Shown: positions 1 to 11,509, counted from the first letter of the stretch. The stretch: DNA of 64,000 nucleotides from Leptoclinus maculatus (GCA_032191485.1 JAVDOI010000002.1:9849120-9913119), one strand, 5' to 3'. The notes: generated by a model not told the origin, from the letters alone. Translations and numbers: made by a program.

Positions 1-156
1 CGGGAGTCGAACCCGACGCCTGGGTGAAAACCAGGAATCCTGACCGCTAGACCATATGGGACTTGTTTCTTGACAAAATGTATGATATTTTTCGACATAC
101 TAATACTACGACATTTTTAAGATCCTGATACATTTCAGGATCTTAATAAAATCTCA

Positions 157-228
157 TTCCCATACCGGGAGTCGAACCCGGGCCACCTGGGTGAAAACCA
201 GGAATCCTGACCGCTAGACCATATGGGA
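157..228 (-). tRNA. trnae-uuc: tRNA-Glu (UUC), class A
   Basis: Full 72-nt cloverleaf including discriminator A. It is one of only three class A copies followed by a proximal TTTT (about 6 nt after the discriminator). Confidence 0.8.
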
Positions 229-323
229 CTTGTTTCTTGACAAAATGTATGATCTTTTTCGACATACTAATACTACGACATTTTAAAAATCCTGATACAT
301 TTCAGGATCTGAATAAAATCTCA

Positions 324-393
324 TTCCCATACCAGGAGTCGAACCCGACGCCTGGTTGAAAACCAGGAATCCTGACCGCTAGACAATATGGGA
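324..393 (-). pseudogene. Degenerate tRNA-Glu, CCAGG/CAATATGGG type (representative)
   Basis: This 70-nt copy has a 2-nt variable-arm deletion, G9 changed to T in the A box, a G-U pair in the T stem and C38 changed to A in the anticodon loop. The acceptor stem and anticodon TTC are kept. Units of this type fill the gaps between intact copies in the first 8 kb; near relatives carry GAACCTGACG or GAACCCAACG on the plus strand. Confidence 0.75.
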
Positions 394-487
394 CTTGTTT
401 TTTGACAAAATGTATGATCTTTTTCAACATACTATACTTTGACATATTTAAGATCCTGATACATTTCAGGATATTAATTTAATCTCA

Positions 488-559
488 TTCCCATACCGGG
501 AGTCGAACCCGGGCCACCTGGGTGAAAACCAGGAATCCTGACCGCTAGACCATATGGGA
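488..559 (-). tRNA. trnae-uuc: tRNA-Glu (UUC), class A
   Basis: Full cloverleaf. No TTTT in the proximal trailer, which reads GATTAAATTAA on the minus strand; the next TTTT is about 70 nt away. Confidence 0.75.
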
Positions 560-819
560 CTTGTTTCTTGACAAAATGTATTATCTTTTTCGACATACTA
601 ATACTACGACATTTTAAACATCGTGATACATTTCAGGATCTTAATAAAATCTCATTCCCATACCAGGAGTCGAACCTGACGCCTGGGTGAAAACCAGGAA
701 TCCTGACCGCTAGACAATATGGGACTTGTTTTTTTGCAAAATGTATGATCTTTTTCGACATACTAATACTACGACATTTTTAAGATCCTGATACATTTCA
801 GGATCTTAATAAAATCTCA

Positions 820-891
820 TTCCCATACCGGGAGTCGAACCCGGGCCACCTGGGTGAAAACCAGGAATCCTGACCGCTAGACCATATGGGA
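820..891 (-). tRNA. trnae-uuc: tRNA-Glu (UUC), class A
   Basis: Full cloverleaf with proximal TTTT; the second of the three class A exceptions. It lies in a block repeated 2,490 bp to the right. Confidence 0.8.
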
Positions 892-1150
892 CTTGTTTCT
901 TGACAAAATGTATGATCTTTTTCGACATACTAATACTACGACATTTTAAAAATCCTGATACATTTCAGGATCTGAATAAAATCTCATTCCCATACCAGGA
1001 GTCGAACCCAACGCCTGGTTGAAAACCAGGAATCCTGACCGCTAGACAATATGGGACTTGTTTTTTGACAAAATGTATGATCTTTTTCAACATACTATAC
1101 TTTGACATATTTAAGATCCTGATACATTTCAGGATATTAATTTAATCTCA

Positions 1151-1222
1151 TTCCCATACCGGGAGTCGAACCCGGGCCACCTGGGTGAAAACCAGGAATC
1201 CTGACCGCTAGACCATATGGGA
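1151..1222 (-). tRNA. trnae-uuc: tRNA-Glu (UUC), class A
   Basis: Full cloverleaf, trailer without TTTT. Confidence 0.75.
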
Positions 1223-1318
1223 CTTGTTTCTTGACAAAATGTATGATCTTTTTCGACATACTATACTACGACATTTTTAAAATCGTGATACATTTCAGGA
1301 TCTTAATAAAATCTCCAA

Positions 1319-1388
1319 TTCCCATACCGGGAGTAGAACCCGACGCCTGGGTGAAAACCAGGAATCCTGACCGCTAGACCATATGGGA
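1319..1388 (-). pseudogene. Degenerate tRNA-Glu, GTAGAACCC type (representative)
   Basis: This 70-nt copy has a changed T loop: the minus strand reads TTCTACT where intact copies read TTCGACT, which hits the B box. It also has the 2-nt variable-arm deletion. The A box is intact. The same type recurs about every 1 kb, preceded by CTCCAATTCC. Confidence 0.75.
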
Positions 1389-1483
1389 CTTGTTTCTTGA
1401 CAAAATGTATGATATTTTTCGACATACTAATACTACGACATTTTTAAGATCCTGATACATTTCAGGATCTTAATAAAATCTCA

Positions 1484-1555
1484 TTCCCATACCGGGAGTC
1501 GAACCCGGGCCGCCTGGGTGAAAACCAGGAATCCTGACCGCTAGACCATATGGGA
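1484..1555 (-). tRNA. trnae-uuc: tRNA-Glu (UUC), class G
   Basis: Full cloverleaf with GGCGGCCCGGG variable and T arm; proximal TTTT. Confidence 0.87.
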
Positions 1556-1815
1556 CTTGTTTCTTGACAAAATGTATGATCTTTTTCGACATACTAATAC
1601 TACGACATTTTAAAAATCCTGATACATTTCAGGATCTGAATAAAATCTCATTCCCATACCAGGAGTCGAACCTGACGCCTGGGTGAAAACCAGGAATCCT
1701 GACCGCTAGACAATATGGGACTTGTTTTTTGACAAAATGTATGATCTTTTTCGACATACTAATACTACGACATTTTTAAGATCCTGATACATTTCAGGAT
1801 CTTAATAAAATCTCA

Positions 1816-1887
1816 TTCCCATACCGGGAGTCGAACCCGGGCCGCCTGGGTGAAAACCAGGAATCCTGACCGCTAGACCATATGGGA
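1816..1887 (-). tRNA. trnae-uuc: tRNA-Glu (UUC), class G
   Basis: Full cloverleaf, proximal TTTT. Confidence 0.87.
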
Positions 1888-2146
1888 CTTGTTTCTTGAC
1901 AAAATGTATGATCTTTTTCAACATACTAATACTACGACATTTTTAAGATCCTGATACATTTCAGGATCTGAATAAAATCTCATTCACATACCAGGAGTCG
2001 AACCCGACGCCTGGGTGAAAACCAGGAATCCTGACCGCTAGACAATATGGGACTTGTTTTTTGACAAAATGTATGATCTTTTTCAACATACTATACTTTG
2101 ACATATTTAAGATCCTGATACATTTCAGGATATTAATTTAATCTCA

Positions 2147-2218
2147 TTCCCATACCGGGAGTCGAACCCGGGCCACCTGGGTGAAAACCAGGAATCCTGA
2201 CCGCTAGACCATATGGGA
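2147..2218 (-). tRNA. trnae-uuc: tRNA-Glu (UUC), class A
   Basis: Full cloverleaf, no proximal TTTT. Confidence 0.75.
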
Positions 2219-2479
2219 CTTGTTTCTTGACAAAATGTATGATCTTTTTCGACATACTATACTACGACATTTTTAAAATCGTGATACATTTCAGGATCTT
2301 AATAAAATCTCCAATTCCCATACCGGGAGTAGAACCCGACGCCTGGGTGAAAACCAGGAATCCTGACCGCTAGACCATATGGGACTTGTTTCTTGACAAA
2401 ATGTATGATATTTTTCGACATACTAATACTACGACATTTTTAAGATCCTGATACATTTCAGGATCTTAATAAAATCTCA

Positions 2480-2551
2480 TTCCCATACCGGGAGTCGAAC
2501 CCGGGCCGCCTGGGTGAAAACCAGGAATCCTGACCGCTAGACCATATGGGA
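2480..2551 (-). tRNA. trnae-uuc: tRNA-Glu (UUC), class G
   Basis: Full cloverleaf, proximal TTTT. With the next copy it forms the only adjacent intact pair in the first 8 kb. Confidence 0.87.
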
Positions 2552-2646
2552 CTTGTTTCTTGACAAAATGTATGATATTTTTCGACATACTAATACTACG
2601 ACATTTTTAAGATCCTGATACATTTCAGGATCTTAATAAAATCTCA

Positions 2647-2718
2647 TTCCCATACCGGGAGTCGAACCCGGGCCGCCTGGGTGAAAACCAGGAATCCTGA
2701 CCGCTAGACCATATGGGA
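2647..2718 (-). tRNA. trnae-uuc: tRNA-Glu (UUC), class G
   Basis: Full cloverleaf, proximal TTTT. It starts 167 bp after the previous intact copy, so the two-unit rhythm slips here; this is the join of the 2,490-bp duplication. Confidence 0.87.
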
Positions 2719-2977
2719 CTTGTTTCTTGACAAAATGTATGATCTTTTTCGACATACTAATACTACGACATTTTAAAAATCCTGATACATTTCAGGATCT
2801 GAATAAAATCTCATTCCCATACCAGGAGTCGAACCCGACGCCTGGTTGAAAACCAGGAATCCTGACCGCTAGACAATATGGGACTTGTTTTTTGACAAAA
2901 TGTATGATCTTTTTCAACATACTATACTTTGACATATTTAAGATCCTGATACATTTCAGGATATTAATTTAATCTCA

Positions 2978-3049
2978 TTCCCATACCGGGAGTCGAACCC
3001 GGGCCACCTGGGTGAAAACCAGGAATCCTGACCGCTAGACCATATGGGA
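2978..3049 (-). tRNA. trnae-uuc: tRNA-Glu (UUC), class A
   Basis: Full cloverleaf, no proximal TTTT; counterpart of 488-559. Confidence 0.75.
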
Positions 3050-3309
3050 CTTGTTTCTTGACAAAATGTATTATCTTTTTCGACATACTAATACTACGAC
3101 ATTTTAAACATCGTGATACATTTCAGGATCTTAATAAAATCTCATTCCCATACCAGGAGTCGAACCTGACGCCTGGGTGAAAACCAGGAATCCTGACCGC
3201 TAGACAATATGGGACTTGTTTTTTTGCAAAATGTATGATCTTTTTCGACATACTAATACTACGACATTTTTAAGATCCTGATACATTTCAGGATCTTAAT
3301 AAAATCTCA

Positions 3310-3381
3310 TTCCCATACCGGGAGTCGAACCCGGGCCACCTGGGTGAAAACCAGGAATCCTGACCGCTAGACCATATGGGA
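3310..3381 (-). tRNA. trnae-uuc: tRNA-Glu (UUC), class A
   Basis: Full cloverleaf with proximal TTTT; counterpart of 820-891 and the third class A exception. Confidence 0.8.
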
Positions 3382-3640
3382 CTTGTTTCTTGACAAAATG
3401 TATGATCTTTTTCGACATACTAATACTACGACATTTTAAAAATCCTGATACATTTCAGGATCTGAATAAAATCTCATTCCCATACCAGGAGTCGAACCCA
3501 ACGCCTGGTTGAAAACCAGGAATCCTGACCGCTAGACAATATGGGACTTGTTTTTTGACAAAATGTATGATCTTTTTCAACATACTATACTTTGACATAT
3601 TTAAGATCCTGATACATTTCAGGATATTAATTTAATCTCA

Positions 3641-3712
3641 TTCCCATACCGGGAGTCGAACCCGGGCCACCTGGGTGAAAACCAGGAATCCTGACCGCTA
3701 GACCATATGGGA
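3641..3712 (-). tRNA. trnae-uuc: tRNA-Glu (UUC), class A
   Basis: Full cloverleaf, no proximal TTTT. Confidence 0.75.
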
Positions 3713-3973
3713 CTTGTTTCTTGACAAAATGTATGATCTTTTTCGACATACTATACTACGACATTTTTAAAATCGTGATACATTTCAGGATCTTAATAAA
3801 ATCTCCAATTCCCATACCGGGAGTAGAACCCGACGCCTGGGTGAAAACCAGGAATCCTGACCGCTAGACCATATGGGACTTGTTTCTTGACAAAATGTAT
3901 GATATTTTTCGACATACTAATACTACGACATTTTTAAGATCCTGATACATTTCAGGATCTTAATAAAATCTCA

Positions 3974-4045
3974 TTCCCATACCGGGAGTCGAACCCGGGC
4001 CGCCTGGGTGAAAACCAGGAATCCTGACCGCTAGACCATATGGGA
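3974..4045 (-). tRNA. trnae-uuc: tRNA-Glu (UUC), class G
   Basis: Full cloverleaf, proximal TTTT. Confidence 0.87.
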
Positions 4046-4305
4046 CTTGTTTCTTGACAAAATGTATGATCTTTTTCGACATACTAATACTACGACATTT
4101 TAAAAATCCTGATACATTTCAGGATCTGAATAAAATCTCATTCCCATACCAGGAGTCGAACCTGACGCCTGGGTGAAAACCAGGAATCCTGACCGCTAGA
4201 CAATATGGGACTTGTTTTTTGACAAAATGTATGATCTTTTTCGACATACTAATACTACGACATTTTTAAGATCCTGATACATTTCAGGATCTTAATAAAA
4301 TCTCA

Positions 4306-4377
4306 TTCCCATACCGGGAGTCGAACCCGGGCCGCCTGGGTGAAAACCAGGAATCCTGACCGCTAGACCATATGGGA
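4306..4377 (-). tRNA. trnae-uuc: tRNA-Glu (UUC), class G
   Basis: Full cloverleaf, proximal TTTT. Confidence 0.87.
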
Positions 4378-4636
4378 CTTGTTTCTTGACAAAATGTATG
4401 ATCTTTTTCAACATACTAATACTACGACATTTTTAAGATCCTGATACATTTCAGGATCTGAATAAAATCTCATTCACATACCAGGAGTCGAACCCGACGC
4501 CTGGGTGAAAACCAGGAATCCTGACCGCTAGACAATATGGGACTTGTTTTTTGACAAAATGTATGATCTTTTTCAACATACTATACTTTGACATATTTAA
4601 GATCCTGATACATTTCAGGATATTAATTTAATCTCA

Positions 4637-4708
4637 TTCCCATACCGGGAGTCGAACCCGGGCCACCTGGGTGAAAACCAGGAATCCTGACCGCTAGACC
4701 ATATGGGA
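4637..4708 (-). tRNA. trnae-uuc: tRNA-Glu (UUC), class A
   Basis: Full cloverleaf, no proximal TTTT. Confidence 0.75.
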
Positions 4709-4969
4709 CTTGTTTCTTGACAAAATGTATGATCTTTTTCGACATACTATACTACGACATTTTTAAAATCGTGATACATTTCAGGATCTTAATAAAATCT
4801 CCAATTCCCATACCGGGAGTAGAACCCGACGCCTGGGTGAAAACCAGGAATCCTGACCGCTAGACCATATGGGACTTGTTTCTTGACAAAATGTATGATA
4901 TTTTTCGACATACTAATACTACGACATTTTTAAGATCCTGATACATTTCAGGATCTTAATAAAATCTCA

Positions 4970-5041
4970 TTCCCATACCGGGAGTCGAACCCGGGCCGCC
5001 TGGGTGAAAACCAGGAATCCTGACCGCTAGACCATATGGGA
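4970..5041 (-). tRNA. trnae-uuc: tRNA-Glu (UUC), class G
   Basis: Full cloverleaf, proximal TTTT. Confidence 0.87.
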
Positions 5042-5300
5042 CTTGTTTCTTGACAAAATGTATGATCTTTTTCGACATACTAATACTACGACATTTTAAA
5101 AATCCTGATACATTTCAGGATCTGAATAAAATCTCATTCCCATACCAGGAGTCGAACCCAACGCCTGGTTGAAAACCAGGAATCCTGACCGCTAGACAAT
5201 ATGGGACTTGTTTTTTGACAAAATGTATGATCTTTTTCAACATACTATACTTTGACATATTTAAGATCCTGATACATTTCAGGATATTAATTTAATCTCA

Positions 5301-5372
5301 TTCCCATACCGGGAGTCGAACCCGGGCCACCTGGGTGAAAACCAGGAATCCTGACCGCTAGACCATATGGGA
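5301..5372 (-). tRNA. trnae-uuc: tRNA-Glu (UUC), class A
   Basis: Full cloverleaf, no proximal TTTT. Confidence 0.75.
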
Positions 5373-5632
5373 CTTGTTTTTTGACAAAATGTATTATCTT
5401 TTTCGACATACTAATACTACGACATTTTAAACATCGTGATACATTTCAGGATCTTAATAAAATCTCATTCCCATACCAGGAGTCGAACCTGACGCCTGGG
5501 TGAAAACCAGGAATCCTGACCGCTAGACAATATGGGACTTGTTTCTTGACAAAATGTATGATCTTTTTCGACATACTAATACTACGACATTTTTAAGATC
5601 CTGATACATTTCAGGATCTTAATAAAATCTCA

Positions 5633-5704
5633 TTCCCATACCGGGAGTCGAACCCGGGCCGCCTGGGTGAAAACCAGGAATCCTGACCGCTAGACCATAT
5701 GGGA
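5633..5704 (-). tRNA. trnae-uuc: tRNA-Glu (UUC), class G
   Basis: Full cloverleaf, proximal TTTT. Confidence 0.87.
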
Positions 5705-5963
5705 CTTGTTTCTTGACAAAATGTATGATCTTTTTCAACATACTAATACTACGACATTTTTAAGATCCTGATACATTTCAGGATCTGAATAAAATCTCAT
5801 TCACATACCAGGAGTCGAACCCGACGCCTGGGTGAAAACCAGGAATCCTGACCGCTAGACAATATGGGACTTGTTTTTTGACAAAATGTATGATCTTTTT
5901 CAACATACTATACTTTGACATATTTAAGATCCTGATACATTTCAGGATATTAATTTAATCTCA

Positions 5964-6035
5964 TTCCCATACCGGGAGTCGAACCCGGGCCACCTGGGTG
6001 AAAACCAGGAATCCTGACCGCTAGACCATATGGGA
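5964..6035 (-). tRNA. trnae-uuc: tRNA-Glu (UUC), class A
   Basis: Full cloverleaf, no proximal TTTT. Confidence 0.75.
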
Positions 6036-6294
6036 CTTGTTTCTTGACAAAATGTATGATCTTTTTCGACATACTAATACTACGACATTTTAAAAATCCT
6101 GATACATTTCAGGATCTGAATAAAATCTCATTCCCATACCAGGAGTCGAACCCAACGCCTGGTTGAAAACCAGGAATCCTGACCGCTAGACAATATGGGA
6201 CTTGTTTTTTGACAAAATGTATGATCTTTTTCAACATACTATACTTTGACATATTTAAGATCCTGATACATTTCAGGATATTAATTTAATCTCA

Positions 6295-6366
6295 TTCCCA
6301 TACCGGGAGTCGAACCCGGGCCACCTGGGTGAAAACCAGGAATCCTGACCGCTAGACCATATGGGA
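6295..6366 (-). tRNA. trnae-uuc: tRNA-Glu (UUC), class A
   Basis: Full cloverleaf, no proximal TTTT. Confidence 0.75.
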
Positions 6367-6626
6367 CTTGTTTTTTGACAAAATGTATTATCTTTTTCGA
6401 CATACTAATACTACGACATTTTAAACATCGTGATACATTTCAGGATCTTAATAAAATCTCATTCCCATACCAGGAGTCGAACCTGACGCCTGGGTGAAAA
6501 CCAGGAATCCTGACCGCTAGACAATATGGGACTTGTTTTTTGACAAAATGTATGATCTTTTTCGACATACTAATACTACGACATTTTTAAGATCCTGATA
6601 CATTTCAGGATCTTAATAAAATCTCA

Positions 6627-6698
6627 TTCCCATACCGGGAGTCGAACCCGGGCCGCCTGGGTGAAAACCAGGAATCCTGACCGCTAGACCATATGGGA
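6627..6698 (-). tRNA. trnae-uuc: tRNA-Glu (UUC), class G
   Basis: Full cloverleaf, proximal TTTT. Confidence 0.87.
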
Positions 6699-6957
6699 CT
6701 TGTTTCTTGACAAAATGTATGATCTTTTTCAACATACTAATACTACGACATTTTTAAGATCCTGATACATTTCAGGATCTGAATAAAATCTCATTCACAT
6801 ACCAGGAGTCGAACCCGACGCCTGGGTGAAAACCAGGAATCCTGACCGCTAGACAATATGGGACTTGTTTTTTGACAAAATGTATGATCTTTTTCAACAT
6901 ACTATACTTTGACATATTTAAGATCCTGATACATTTCAGGATATTAATTTAATCTCA

Positions 6958-7029
6958 TTCCCATACCGGGAGTCGAACCCGGGCCACCTGGGTGAAAACC
7001 AGGAATCCTGACCGCTAGACCATATGGGA
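6958..7029 (-). tRNA. trnae-uuc: tRNA-Glu (UUC), class A
   Basis: Full cloverleaf, no proximal TTTT. Confidence 0.75.
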
Positions 7030-7290
7030 CTTGTTTCTTGACAAAATGTATGATCTTTTTCGACATACTATACTACGACATTTTTAAAATCGTGATACAT
7101 TTCAGGATCTTAATAAAATCTCCAATTCCCATACCGGGAGTAGAACCCGACGCCTGGGTGAAAACCAGGAATCCTGACCGCTAGACCATATGGGACTTGT
7201 TTCTTGACAAAATGTATGATATTTTTCGACATACTAATACTACGACATTTTTAAGATCCTGATACATTTCAGGATCTTAATAAAATCTCA

Positions 7291-7362
7291 TTCCCATACC
7301 GGGAGTCGAACCCGGGCCGCCTGGGTGAAAACCAGGAATCCTGACCGCTAGACCATATGGGA
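7291..7362 (-). tRNA. trnae-uuc: tRNA-Glu (UUC), class G
   Basis: Full cloverleaf, proximal TTTT; counterpart at 28,306 in the 21-kb duplication. Confidence 0.87.
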
Positions 7363-7622
7363 CTTGTTTCTTGACAAAATGTATGATCTTTTTCGACATA
7401 CTAATACTACGACATTTTAAAAATCCTGATACATTTCAGGATCTGAATAAAATCTCATTCCCATACCAGGAGTCGAACCTGATGCCTGGGTGAAAACCAG
7501 GAATCCTGACCGCTAGACAATATGGGACTTGTTTTTTGACAAAATGTATGATCTTTTTCGACATACTAATACTACGACATTTTTAAGATCCTGATACATT
7601 TCAGGATCTTAATAAAATCTCA

Positions 7623-7694
7623 TTCCCATACCGGGAGTCGAACCCGGGCCGCCTGGGTGAAAACCAGGAATCCTGACCGCTAGACCATATGGGA
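7623..7694 (-). tRNA. trnae-uuc: tRNA-Glu (UUC), class G
   Basis: Full cloverleaf, proximal TTTT; counterpart at 28,638. Confidence 0.87.
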
Positions 7695-7953
7695 CTTGTT
7701 TCTTGACAAAATGTATGATCTTTTTCAACATACTAATACTACGACATTTTTAAGATCCTGATACATTTCAGGATCTGAATAAAATCTCATTCACATACCA
7801 GGAGTCGAACCCGACGCCTGGGTGAAAACCAGGAATCCTGACCGCTAGACAATATGGGACTTGTTTTTTGACAAAATGTATGATCTTTTTCAACATACTA
7901 TACTTTGACATATTTAAGATCCTGATACATTTCAGGATATTAATTTAATCTCA

Positions 7954-8025
7954 TTCCCATACCGGGAGTCGAACCCGGGCCACCTGGGTGAAAACCAGGA
8001 ATCCTGACCGCTAGACCATATGGGA
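7954..8025 (-). tRNA. trnae-uuc: tRNA-Glu (UUC), class A
   Basis: Full cloverleaf, no proximal TTTT; counterpart at 28,969. Confidence 0.75.
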
Positions 8026-8286
8026 CTTGTTTCTTGACAAAATGTATGATCTTTTTCGACATACTATACTACGACATTTTTAAAATCGTGATACATTTCA
8101 GGATCTTAATAAAATCTCCAATTCCCATACCGGGAGTAGAACCCGACGCCTGGGTGAAAACCAGGAATCCTGACCGCTAGACCATATGGGACTTGTTTCT
8201 TGACAAAATGTATGATATTTTTCGACATACTAATACTACGACATTTTTAAGATCCTGATACATTTCAGGATCTTAATAAAATCTCA

Positions 8287-8358
8287 TTCCCATACCGGGA
8301 GTCGAACCCGGGCCGCCTGGGTGAAAACCAGGAATCCTGACCGCTAGACCATATGGGA
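8287..8358 (-). tRNA. trnae-uuc: tRNA-Glu (UUC), class G
   Basis: Full cloverleaf, proximal TTTT; last copy of the strictly alternating stretch; counterpart at 29,302. Confidence 0.87.
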
Positions 8359-8947
8359 CTTGTTTCTTGACAAAATGTATGATCTTTTTCGACATACTAA
8401 TACTACGACATTTTAAAAATCCTGATACATTTCAGGATCTGAATAAAATCTCATTCCCATACCAGGAGTCGAACCCAACGCCTGGTTGAAAACCAGGAAT
8501 CCTGACCGCTAGACCATATGGGACTTGTTTTTTGACAAAATGTATTATCTTTTTCGACATACTAATACTACGACATTTTAAACATCGTGATACATTTCAG
8601 GATCTTAATAAAATCTCATTCCCATACCAGGAGTAGAACCTGCCGCCTGGGTGAAAACCAGGAATCCTGACCGCTAGACCATATGGGACTTGTTTCTTGA
8701 CAAAATGTATGATCTTTTTCAACATACTAATACTACGACATTTTTAAGATCCTGATACATTTCAGGATCTGAATAAAATCTCATTCACATACCAGGAGTC
8801 GAACCCGACGCCTGGGTGAAAACCAGGAATCCTGACCGCTAGACAATATGGGACTTGTTTTTTGACAAAATGTATGATCTTTTTCAACATACTATACTTT
8901 GACATATTTAAGATCCTGATACATTTCAGGATATTAATTTAATCTCA

Positions 8948-9019
8948 TTCCCATACCGGGAGTCGAACCCGGGCCACCTGGGTGAAAACCAGGAATCCTG
9001 ACCGCTAGACCATATGGGA
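8948..9019 (-). tRNA. trnae-uuc: tRNA-Glu (UUC), class A
   Basis: Full cloverleaf, no proximal TTTT; counterpart at 29,963. Confidence 0.75.
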
Positions 9020-9446
9020 CTTGTTTCTTGACAAAATGTATGATCTTTTTCGACATACTATACTACGACATTTTTAAAATCGTGATACATTTCAGGATCT
9101 TAATAAAATCTCCAATTCCCATACCCGGAGTAGAACCCGACGCCTGGGTGAAAACCAGGAATCCTGACCGCTAGACCATATGGGACTTGTTTTTTGACAG
9201 AATGTATGATCTTTTTTCGACATACTAATACTACGACATTTTTAAGATCCTGATACATTTCAGGATCTTAATAAAATCTCATTCCCATACCAGGAGTCGA
9301 ACCTGACGCCTGGGTGAAAACCAGGAATCCTGACCGCTAGACAATATGGGACTTGTTTTTTGACAAAATGTATGATCTTTTTCGACATACTAATACTACG
9401 ACATTTTTAAGATCCTGATACATTTCAGGATCTTAGTAAAATCTCA

Positions 9447-9518
9447 TTCCCATACCGGGAGTCGAACCCGGGCCGCCTGGGTGAAAACCAGGAATCCTGA
9501 CCGCTAGACCATATGGGA
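9447..9518 (-). tRNA. trnae-uuc: tRNA-Glu (UUC), class G
   Basis: Full cloverleaf. The trailer has one substitution just past the TTTT (GATTTTACTAAG on the minus strand), shared with the counterpart at 30,463. Confidence 0.87.
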
Positions 9519-9777
9519 CTTGTTTCTTGACAAAATGTATGATCTTTTTCAACATACTAATACTACGACATTTTTAAGATCCTGATACATTTCAGGATCT
9601 GAATAAAATCTCATTCACATACCAGGAGTCGAACCCGACGCCTGGGTGAAAACCAGGAATCCTGACCGCTAGACAATATGGGACTTGTTTTTTGACAAAA
9701 TGTATGATCTTTTTCAACATACTATACTTTGACATATTTAAGATCCTGATACATTTCAGGATATTAATTTAATCTCA

Positions 9778-9849
9778 TTCCCATACCGGGAGTCGAACCC
9801 GGGCCACCTGGGTGAAAACCAGGAATCCTGACCGCTAGACCATATGGGA
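9778..9849 (-). tRNA. trnae-uuc: tRNA-Glu (UUC), class A
   Basis: Full cloverleaf, no proximal TTTT; counterpart at 30,794. Confidence 0.75.
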
Positions 9850-10111
9850 CTTGTTTCTTGACAAAACGTATGATCTTTTTCGACATACTATACCAGGACA
9901 TTTTTAAAATCGTGATACATTTCAGGATCTTAATAAAATCTCCAATTCCCATACCGGGAGTAGAACCCGACGCCTGGGTGAAAACCAGGAATCCTGACCG
10001 CTAGACCATATGGGACTTGTTTTTTGACAGAATGTATGATCTTTTTTCGACATACTAATACTACGACATTTTTAAGATCCTGATACATTTCAGGATCTTA
10101 ATAAAATCTCA

Positions 10112-10183
10112 TTCCCATACCGGGAGTCGAACCCGGGCCGCCTGGGTGAAAACCAGGAATCCTGACCGCTAGACCATATGGGA
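10112..10183 (-). tRNA. trnae-uuc: tRNA-Glu (UUC), class G
   Basis: Full cloverleaf, proximal TTTT; part of a 4-unit (664-bp) block present twice in the left copy of the 21-kb duplication. Confidence 0.87.
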
Positions 10184-10442
10184 CTTGTTTCTTGACAAAA
10201 TGTATGATCTTTTTCGACATACTAATACTACGACATTTTTAAGATCCTGATACATTTCAGGATCTGAATAAAATCTCATTCCCATACCAGGAGTCGAACC
10301 CGACGCCTGGGTGAAAACCAGGAATCCTGACCGCTAGACAATATGGGACTTGTTTTTTGACAAAATGTATGATCTTTTTCAACATACTATACTTTGACAT
10401 ATTTAAGATCCTGATACATTTCAGGATATTAATTTAATCTCA

Positions 10443-10514
10443 TTCCCATACCGGGAGTCGAACCCGGGCCACCTGGGTGAAAACCAGGAATCCTGAACGC
10501 TAGACCATATGGGA
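10443..10514 (-). pseudogene. tRNA-Glu copy with D-loop GG broken
   Basis: Class A copy of full length, but the D-loop GG pair reads GT (AGCGTTCAGG on the minus strand). This removes an invariant tertiary-contact base and alters the A box. No proximal TTTT. Confidence 0.55.
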
Positions 10515-10775
10515 CTTGTTTCTTGACAAAATGTATGATCTTTTTCGACATACTATACTACGACATTTTTTAAATCGTGATACATTTCAGGATCTTAATA
10601 AAATCTCCAATTCCCATACCGGGAGTCGAACCCGACGCCTGGGTGAAAACCAGGAATCCTGACCGCTAGACCATATGGGACTTGTTTTTTGACAGAATGT
10701 ATGATCTTTTTCGACATACTAATACTACGACATTTTTAAGATCCTGATACATTTCAGGATCTTAATAAAATCTCA

Positions 10776-10847
10776 TTCCCATACCGGGAGTCGAACCCGG
10801 GCCGCCTGGGTGAAAACCAGGAATCCTGACCGCTAGACCATATGGGA
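10776..10847 (-). tRNA. trnae-uuc: tRNA-Glu (UUC), class G
   Basis: Full cloverleaf, proximal TTTT; second copy of the 664-bp block. Confidence 0.87.
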
Positions 10848-11106
10848 CTTGTTTCTTGACAAAATGTATGATCTTTTTCGACATACTAATACTACAACAT
10901 TTTTAAGATCCTGATACATTTCAGGATCTGAATAAAATCTCATTCCCATACCAGGAGTCGAACCCGACGCCTGGGTGAAAACCAGGAATCCTGACCGCTA
11001 GACAATATGGGACTTGTTTTTTGACAAAATGTATGATCTTTTTCAACATACTATACTTTGACATATTTAAGATCCTGATACATTTCAGGATATTAATTTA
11101 ATCTCA

Positions 11107-11178
11107 TTCCCATACCGGGAGTCGAACCCGGGCCACCTGGGTGAAAACCAAGAATCCTGACCGCTAGACCATACGGGA
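11107..11178 (-). tRNA. trnae-uuc: tRNA-Glu (UUC), class A, double-wobble variant
   Basis: Two changes, each turning a Watson-Crick pair into G-U: A5 to G in the acceptor stem (TCCCGTA) and one C to T in the anticodon stem. The fold is kept. The same pair of changes is at 12,598, 31,459 and 32,950. Confidence 0.6.
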
Positions 11179-11437
11179 TTTGTTTCTTGACAAAATGTAT
11201 GATCTTTTTCGACATACTAATACTACGACATTTTAAACATCGTGATACATTTCAGGATCTTAATAAAGTCTCATTCCCATACCAGGAGTCGAACCTGACG
11301 CCTGGGTGAAAACCAGGAATCCTGACCGCTAGACAATATGGGACTTGTTTTTTGACAAAATGTATGATCTTTTTCAACATACTATACTTTGACATATTTA
11401 AGATCCTGATACATTTCAGGATATTAACTTAATCTCA

Positions 11438-11509
11438 TTCCCATACCGGGAGTCGAACCCGGGCCACCTGGGTGAAAACCAGGAATCCTGACCGCTAGAC
11501 CATATGGGA
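11438..11509 (-). tRNA. trnae-uuc: tRNA-Glu (UUC), class A
   Basis: Full cloverleaf; trailer without TTTT and with a T-to-C change shared with 31,790. Confidence 0.75.

Noticed and set aside
9764..9952. Short open frames inside the tRNA array (also at 28,053-28,282)
   Set aside because: They read through tRNA and spacer sequence and occur only where unit variants happen to lack stops.
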